This document shows, in pieces, positions 60,691-64,000 of a stretch of DNA of 64,000 bases (positions within the stretch are counted from its first letter, which is position 1; each line of letters opens with the position of its first letter). The position numbers and the translations under genes were made by a program. Origin of the DNA: Synechococcus elongatus PCC 11801 (lineage in GTDB: Bacteria > Cyanobacteriota > Cyanobacteriia > Synechococcales > Synechococcaceae); contig NZ_CP030139.2 of NCBI RefSeq assembly GCF_003846445.2, forward strand, positions 2,273,223 to 2,337,222, read 5' to 3'. The notes under the pieces are model-generated. The model was not told the origin of the DNA, ran no database searches, and saw nothing but the letters and a program-made list of their open reading frames with translations.

Positions 60691-61812
60691 ATGGCCCCAG
60701 CCAAGCTTTCTCCTGCTGATAAGCAAGCGTTGATCGAGCGCTTTCGCAAAACCACCGATCCGATCGCCGCTTTGGCCGAACAGTTTGGGGTCAGCGTCAG
60801 CACGGTGTCGCGGATTTTGCGGGGCAGTTTTCCGCCCAAAGAATACGAGCAGTTGCGCGAGCGCCGCAGCAAGTCTGCGGAGAGTCCAGCAGAGGCTCCC
60901 GACGCTGAAACAGTCGCCCCAGCAGCTGTCAGCCTGTCTGAAGCAACACCTGTTGGTGCAGCAGCCGTCACAAGCGAGCCAGACGAAGAAACTGCAGCTG
61001 AGACCGCACCGACAACAGAGTCAGAGGCAACGAGCGCTGGCCGTCGTCGCCGTCGCCGTTCAACAGCAGCGACTACTGCCGAGACTGGCGCGAGTGAGGA
61101 AACTGACAATCCCCAACTCGCTGAGGTCAGCACCCCAAGCCCAGAATCAGCCGACTCCGTAACCGTCACCACGGCGGCTGAGCCAGCACCGACCCCTACT
61201 GACTTGCCAACGCCAACAACCGATCGCCCGCGCCCCATTCTCAAAACAGCGGCTGCCGATACGGCCAACCCATCGGTAGCATCCACCGAGCTGCCAGATG
61301 AAGATGAAGATGAACTGGTCGAGACTGCCAGTACCCCCGCCATCGATTTGGAATTGACGGCCGACGACCTGCGAGGTGGCGGCGCTGCAATCGAGGATGC
61401 GGATGAATTTGGGGAAGATGACAGCGAGGAAGATGAACTCGCTTTTGATGAGGAAGAGTTAGGAGCAGAAGGCGAAAGCGATCGCACGGAAGCACCTGCC
61501 ACCTTAGAACTATTGCCCTTGGGCATCGCCCCCTTGCCGCGTACCAGCTATGTCGTTGTCGATCGCACAGCGGATTTAGTGACTTGTTCGCTGACAACAC
61601 TGACTGAATTGGGAACCGTCGAAGCGGATCAGGCTGAAGCACAAGCCTTGCCACTGTTTGACAACCCCCGCACAGCGAAACGCTTTTGCAAGCGCAATCA
61701 ACGAGTGATTAAACTGCCCGATAGTCAGGTCCTGCTCAAGACAACCCGCTGGCTACAAGCCAAGGGCATCCATTGCTTGTTGATTGATGGTCAAGTTTAT
61801 TCCCTGGACTGA
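60691..61812 (+). CDS. acidic HTH-domain protein, function unknown
   Basis: A 373-residue protein in three parts. Residues 1-55 form a helix-turn-helix resembling transposase- or resolvase-type DNA binding (KLSPADKQALIERFRKTTDPIAALAEQFGVSVSTVSRILRG). Residues 56-265 are low-complexity: Ala/Thr/Pro/Glu-rich, with a basic RRRRRR island (about 113-118) and very acidic DEDEDE and EDDSEEDE runs. The last 100 residues are an ordered domain (PRTSYVVVDRTADLVTCSLTTL through KGIHCLLIDGQVYSLD). No transposase catalytic residues are visible. It may be a cyanobacterial nucleoid or regulatory protein. A hairpin overlaps the stop (61806-61824). Confidence 0.78.
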   Translation: MAPAKLSPADKQALIERFRKTTDPIAALAEQFGVSVSTVSRILRGSFPPKEYEQLRERRSKSAESPAEAPDAETVAPAAVSLSEATPVGAAAVTSEPDEETAAETAPTTESEATSAGRRRRRRSTAATTAETGASEETDNPQLAEVSTPSPESADSVTVTTAAEPAPTPTDLPTPTTDRPRPILKTAAADTANPSVASTELPDEDEDELVETASTPAIDLELTADDLRGGGAAIEDADEFGEDDSEEDELAFDEEELGAEGESDRTEAPATLELLPLGIAPLPRTSYVVVDRTADLVTCSLTTLTELGTVEADQAEAQALPLFDNPRTAKRFCKRNQRVIKLPDSQVLLKTTRWLQAKGIHCLLIDGQVYSLD

Positions 61813-61824
61813 TCAGTTCAGTCC
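61806..61824 (+). terminator. hairpin overlapping the stop of the HTH gene
   Basis: GGACTGA and TCAGTCC form a perfect 7-bp stem with a five-base loop; the left arm contains the TGA stop. No T-run follows, so it is a weak or factor-assisted terminator at best. Confidence 0.4.
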
Positions 61825-62147
61825 GTTGGAAGAACTCTCAAAAGTTGTGATTAGTAATGCATGGGCCATCGATGTTTCTTTGGCTAACTTTGGCATTTGA
61901 GAACTCTAGCCAGTTATGAAATATCGAACCAATTAAATCTTCACCACCCCTTGAATTCCCCATGAGGAATCGATCTTCTAGCTATTTTTTAGCGACACCT
62001 GAATTGAGCACAACGGCAATGATTCACGATGAGTGGTTCATTTGTAATTGAGATTCGCAGTGCCAGAGCGATCGCAAGATCAAGCCTCGGTCATTTGCTT
62101 TTATGCTGGGGAAGACTGCTGTTTGAATGCTTCTCCTAGGATTTTCA
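61813..62147. other. gene-free region upstream of purH
   Basis: These 335 bases hold no convincing coding frame. The region is AT-rich, with a repeated GAACTCT (near 61830 and 61900) and a TATGCT near 62102 that might serve as a -10 element for purH. No purine riboswitch or PurR-like operator was recognised. Confidence 0.5.
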
Positions 62148-63689
62148 ATGCCGCGATTTGCCCTGCTCAGTGTTTCCGACAAAACGGGTCTCGTTGACTT
62201 TGCCCGTCAACTGGTCGATCGCTTTCAGTTTCAGATCGTCAGTAGTGGCGGCACTGCTAGGCAACTCCTGGAAGCCGGAATCCCCGTAACAAAAGTGGCT
62301 GAGCATACGGGCTCACCCGAGATTTTGGGGGGTCGCGTCAAAACCCTGCATCCCCGCATCCACGGGGGGATTTTGGCACGTCGCGATCGCGAAGATGATC
62401 AAGCCGATCTCGCAGCGAACAACATCCAGCCATTTGATTTGGTCGTCGTCAATCTCTATCCCTTTGAGGCGACGATCGCTCGTCCCGAGGTGACGTTGGC
62501 GGATGCAATCGAGCAAATTGATATTGGTGGCCCAGCAATGGTGCGAGCCTCGGCCAAAAACCATGCCCATTTGACCATCCTCACCAATCCCAGCCAGTAC
62601 GAGCCCTATTTGACGGCCTTGGCAGACGGAGAGGGCCAGATTCCCTTGACCTTCCGCCAGCAGTGCGCCCTAGCAGCGTTCCAACATACAGCGGCTTATG
62701 ATGCCGCGATCGCAACCTATTTAGCTGAGCAATTTGAGGCCGAGAGCGATCGCCTGCAGTTGAATGCTCAACCCGTTCAGGTCTTGCGCTACGGCGAGAA
62801 TCCGCATCAGTCTGCCACTTGGTATCAAGCAGGAGCCACCGCTAGTGGTTGGACGGCAGCGCAGCAATTGCAAGGCAAAGAGCTGAGCTATAACAACTTG
62901 GTTGATTTAGAAGCGGCGCGCCAAATCATCGCTGAATTTCCGACCGAAGGGCCAGCTGCCGCAGCGATCCTCAAGCACAACAACCCCTGTGGGGTTGCGA
63001 TTGCCAGCGATCTCAGCGACGCCTACCGCAAAGCGTTTGAAGCGGATGCAGTCTCCGCTTTTGGTGGCATTGTTGCCCTCAACCGAGCGATCGACGTTGC
63101 GACAGCAGAAACGTTGACGGGAACGTTTCTGGAATGCATCGTTGCGCCAGCTGTGGAGCCGGAAGCAGCGGCAATCTTGGCAACGAAGAAAAACCTGCGG
63201 GTGCTCACCCTGGGGGATTTCAACAGCGGTCCCCAACAGACCGTGCGATCGATCGCGGGCGGTTTTTTGGTTCAGGACAGTGACGATCACTTGGAAACAA
63301 TCGCGGGTTGGCAAGTCGTCACTGAACAGCAACCCAGCGAAGCCGACTGGCAGGAACTGCTGTTTGCGTGGAAAGTGGTCAAACACGTCAAATCCAATGC
63401 GATCGCCGTCACCGCCAATGGCGTGACCTTGGGCATTGGGGCGGGTCAGATGAATCGGGTCGGTTCCGTCAAAATTGCCCTTGAGCAAGCTGGCGATCGC
63501 GCCCAAGGTGCCATCTTGGCCAGCGATGGTTTCTTCCCCTTTGATGACAGTGTTCGGACGGCAGCGGCAGCCGGAATTCGCGCGATCGTGCAACCCGGCG
63601 GCAGCCTGCGCGATGCGGATTCGATTGCAGCGGCCAATGAACTCGGCCTCGTGATGGTCTTCACTGGCACACGTCACTTCCTCCACTAA
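62148..63689 (+). CDS. purH: bifunctional AICAR transformylase/IMP cyclohydrolase
   Basis: Enzyme for the last two steps of purine synthesis, 513 residues. The N-terminal IMP cyclohydrolase (MGS-like) domain starts ALLSVSDKTGLVDFARQLVDRF, with SSGGTARQLLEAGIPVTKVAEHTGSPEILGGRVKTLHPRIHGGIL. The C-terminal transformylase domain carries RYGENPHQSATWYQ, AAAILKHNNPCGVAIA, DAVSAFGGIVALN and GAGQMNRVGSVKIAL. The length and motifs are complete. The ATG at 62148 (MPRFALLSVSDKTG) was preferred to an upstream start that adds seven residues. An invertase gene follows 36 bases downstream. Confidence 0.97.
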   Translation: MPRFALLSVSDKTGLVDFARQLVDRFQFQIVSSGGTARQLLEAGIPVTKVAEHTGSPEILGGRVKTLHPRIHGGILARRDREDDQADLAANNIQPFDLVVVNLYPFEATIARPEVTLADAIEQIDIGGPAMVRASAKNHAHLTILTNPSQYEPYLTALADGEGQIPLTFRQQCALAAFQHTAAYDAAIATYLAEQFEAESDRLQLNAQPVQVLRYGENPHQSATWYQAGATASGWTAAQQLQGKELSYNNLVDLEAARQIIAEFPTEGPAAAAILKHNNPCGVAIASDLSDAYRKAFEADAVSAFGGIVALNRAIDVATAETLTGTFLECIVAPAVEPEAAAILATKKNLRVLTLGDFNSGPQQTVRSIAGGFLVQDSDDHLETIAGWQVVTEQQPSEADWQELLFAWKVVKHVKSNAIAVTANGVTLGIGAGQMNRVGSVKIALEQAGDRAQGAILASDGFFPFDDSVRTAAAAGIRAIVQPGGSLRDADSIAAANELGLVMVFTGTRHFLH

Positions 63690-63725
63690 GGTTGACTCAC
63701 TGCTGTTCTCCCGCAGGACTTTGCC

Positions 63726-64000
63726 ATGCCCGATTCCCTTGTGCTGTCCGCCACAATGCAGACCGCGTTGCACACAGCGGAGCAGTTGTTATGGGATCGG
63801 GCTTTGGTGCGTTACCGCGATCAGTGGGCGGGGGCGATCGCGGCGCTGCCTGAGGATCAGGAGCTAGCCGCAGCCAACTATCGCGAAATCTTCATTCGCG
63901 ACAACGTACCGGTGATGCTTTATCTGCTGTTGCAGGGCAAAACCGACGTTGTTCGCGATTTCCTGCAACTGTCGCTCTCCCTCCAGAGCCAAGCCCTGCA
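63726..64000 (+). CDS. alkaline/neutral invertase, GH100 (5' part only)
   Basis: Only the first 275 bases (91 residues) of the gene are in the window. They read MPDSLVLSATMQTALHTAEQLL and later ANYREIFIRDNVPVMLYLLLQGKTDVVRDFL, the N-terminal signature of GH100 alkaline/neutral invertases that split sucrose in cyanobacteria and plants. AGGA precedes the ATG at suitable distance. The frame is still open at the window end. Sucrose is a compatible solute in this lineage, so the enzyme fits recovery from salt stress. Confidence 0.9.
   Translation, partial: MPDSLVLSATMQTALHTAEQLLWDRALVRYRDQWAGAIAALPEDQELAAANYREIFIRDNVPVMLYLLLQGKTDVVRDFLQLSLSLQSQAL

Noticed and set aside
60691-60860. transposase or insertion-sequence fragment
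   Set aside because: The HTH head resembles transposase DNA-binding domains, but there is no catalytic core, inverted repeat or target duplication.
60621-61526. 301-residue minus-strand Ser/Ala/Val-rich frame
   Set aside because: It is the mirror of the low-complexity part of the HTH protein; no domain and no independent context.
62907-63773. 288-residue minus-strand frame opposite purH
   Set aside because: It is a shadow of a highly conserved purH gene.

Overview
The window is cyanobacterial chromosome from a unicellular Synechococcus of the S. elongatus type. Three things point there. The octamer GCGATCGC (HIP1) occurs in almost every gene. Photosynthetic and carbon-fixation genes are present: petN, CP12, chlP, an ictB-like gene, a CpcS/CpeS-type bilin lyase and an alkaline/neutral invertase. 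Several genes of cyanobacterial hypothetical families (DUF3086, DUF3119 and DUF3177 types) are also present. The IctB-like protein resembles, from memory, that of S. elongatus PCC 7942 but clearly differs from it, so a sister strain or species is more likely than PCC 7942 itself. No IS element, prophage, CRISPR array, rRNA or tRNA was recognised. Most of the window is ordinary, densely packed core genome.

Layout. 0-10 kb: sugar ABC permease, nitroreductase, xseB, old-yellow-enzyme reductase with a strong terminator, petN with a second tiny membrane protein, a ClpS-type adaptor, a YggT protein, the coupled pair lepA-lepB, a PAS/GAF histidine kinase and a Deg-like lipoprotein protease. 10-20 kb: an AT-rich FkbM methyltransferase gene (likely acquired), ftsI with an FtsL-like partner, a CPBP protease, a two-domain histidine phosphatase, a dihydroorotase-like protein lacking the metal motif, a second signal peptidase and a more canonical dihydroorotase. 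20-32 kb: aldehyde dehydrogenase, a translationally overlapping ArsR/PAS-GGDEF pair, tiny membrane and charged proteins, ictB-trmB, a metallophosphoesterase convergent with a FIST protein, CP12, a CpcS-type lyase, and a 0.6-kb non-coding stretch holding three degenerate repeats about 190 bp apart.

32-45 kb: a degenerate receiver protein, a SulP-STAS-CNB transporter, a BASS transporter, xseA, a Tat-exported amine oxidase, the methionine pair metY-metA, and an active/inactive M16 peptidase pair. 45-50 kb: a MlaE-type lipid permease with an apparent CTG start, a DUF3119/DUF3086 pair, and a run of small membrane proteins, one split by a frameshift in a seven-T tract; then chlP with a classic terminator. 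51-64 kb: YvcK/CofD-type factor, tsaE, glycosyltransferase, ChrA, a DUF1400 lipase-like hydrolase, mltA, a DUF2993 protein, cdsA, an acidic HTH protein, purH and the start of an invertase.

Functional themes. Cell-envelope biogenesis recurs (lepB twice, ftsI/FtsL-like, mltA, cdsA, MlaE, M16 pair). So do nucleotide and methionine synthesis (two dihydroorotase homologues, purH, metY-metA) and photosynthetic electron transport or carbon metabolism (petN, chlP, CP12, ictB, invertase). The items most worth following up are the frameshifted membrane gene, the 190-bp repeat array, the Deg protease fused to a DUF1036-like domain, the non-canonical start of the MlaE permease, and several unannotated tiny membrane proteins.
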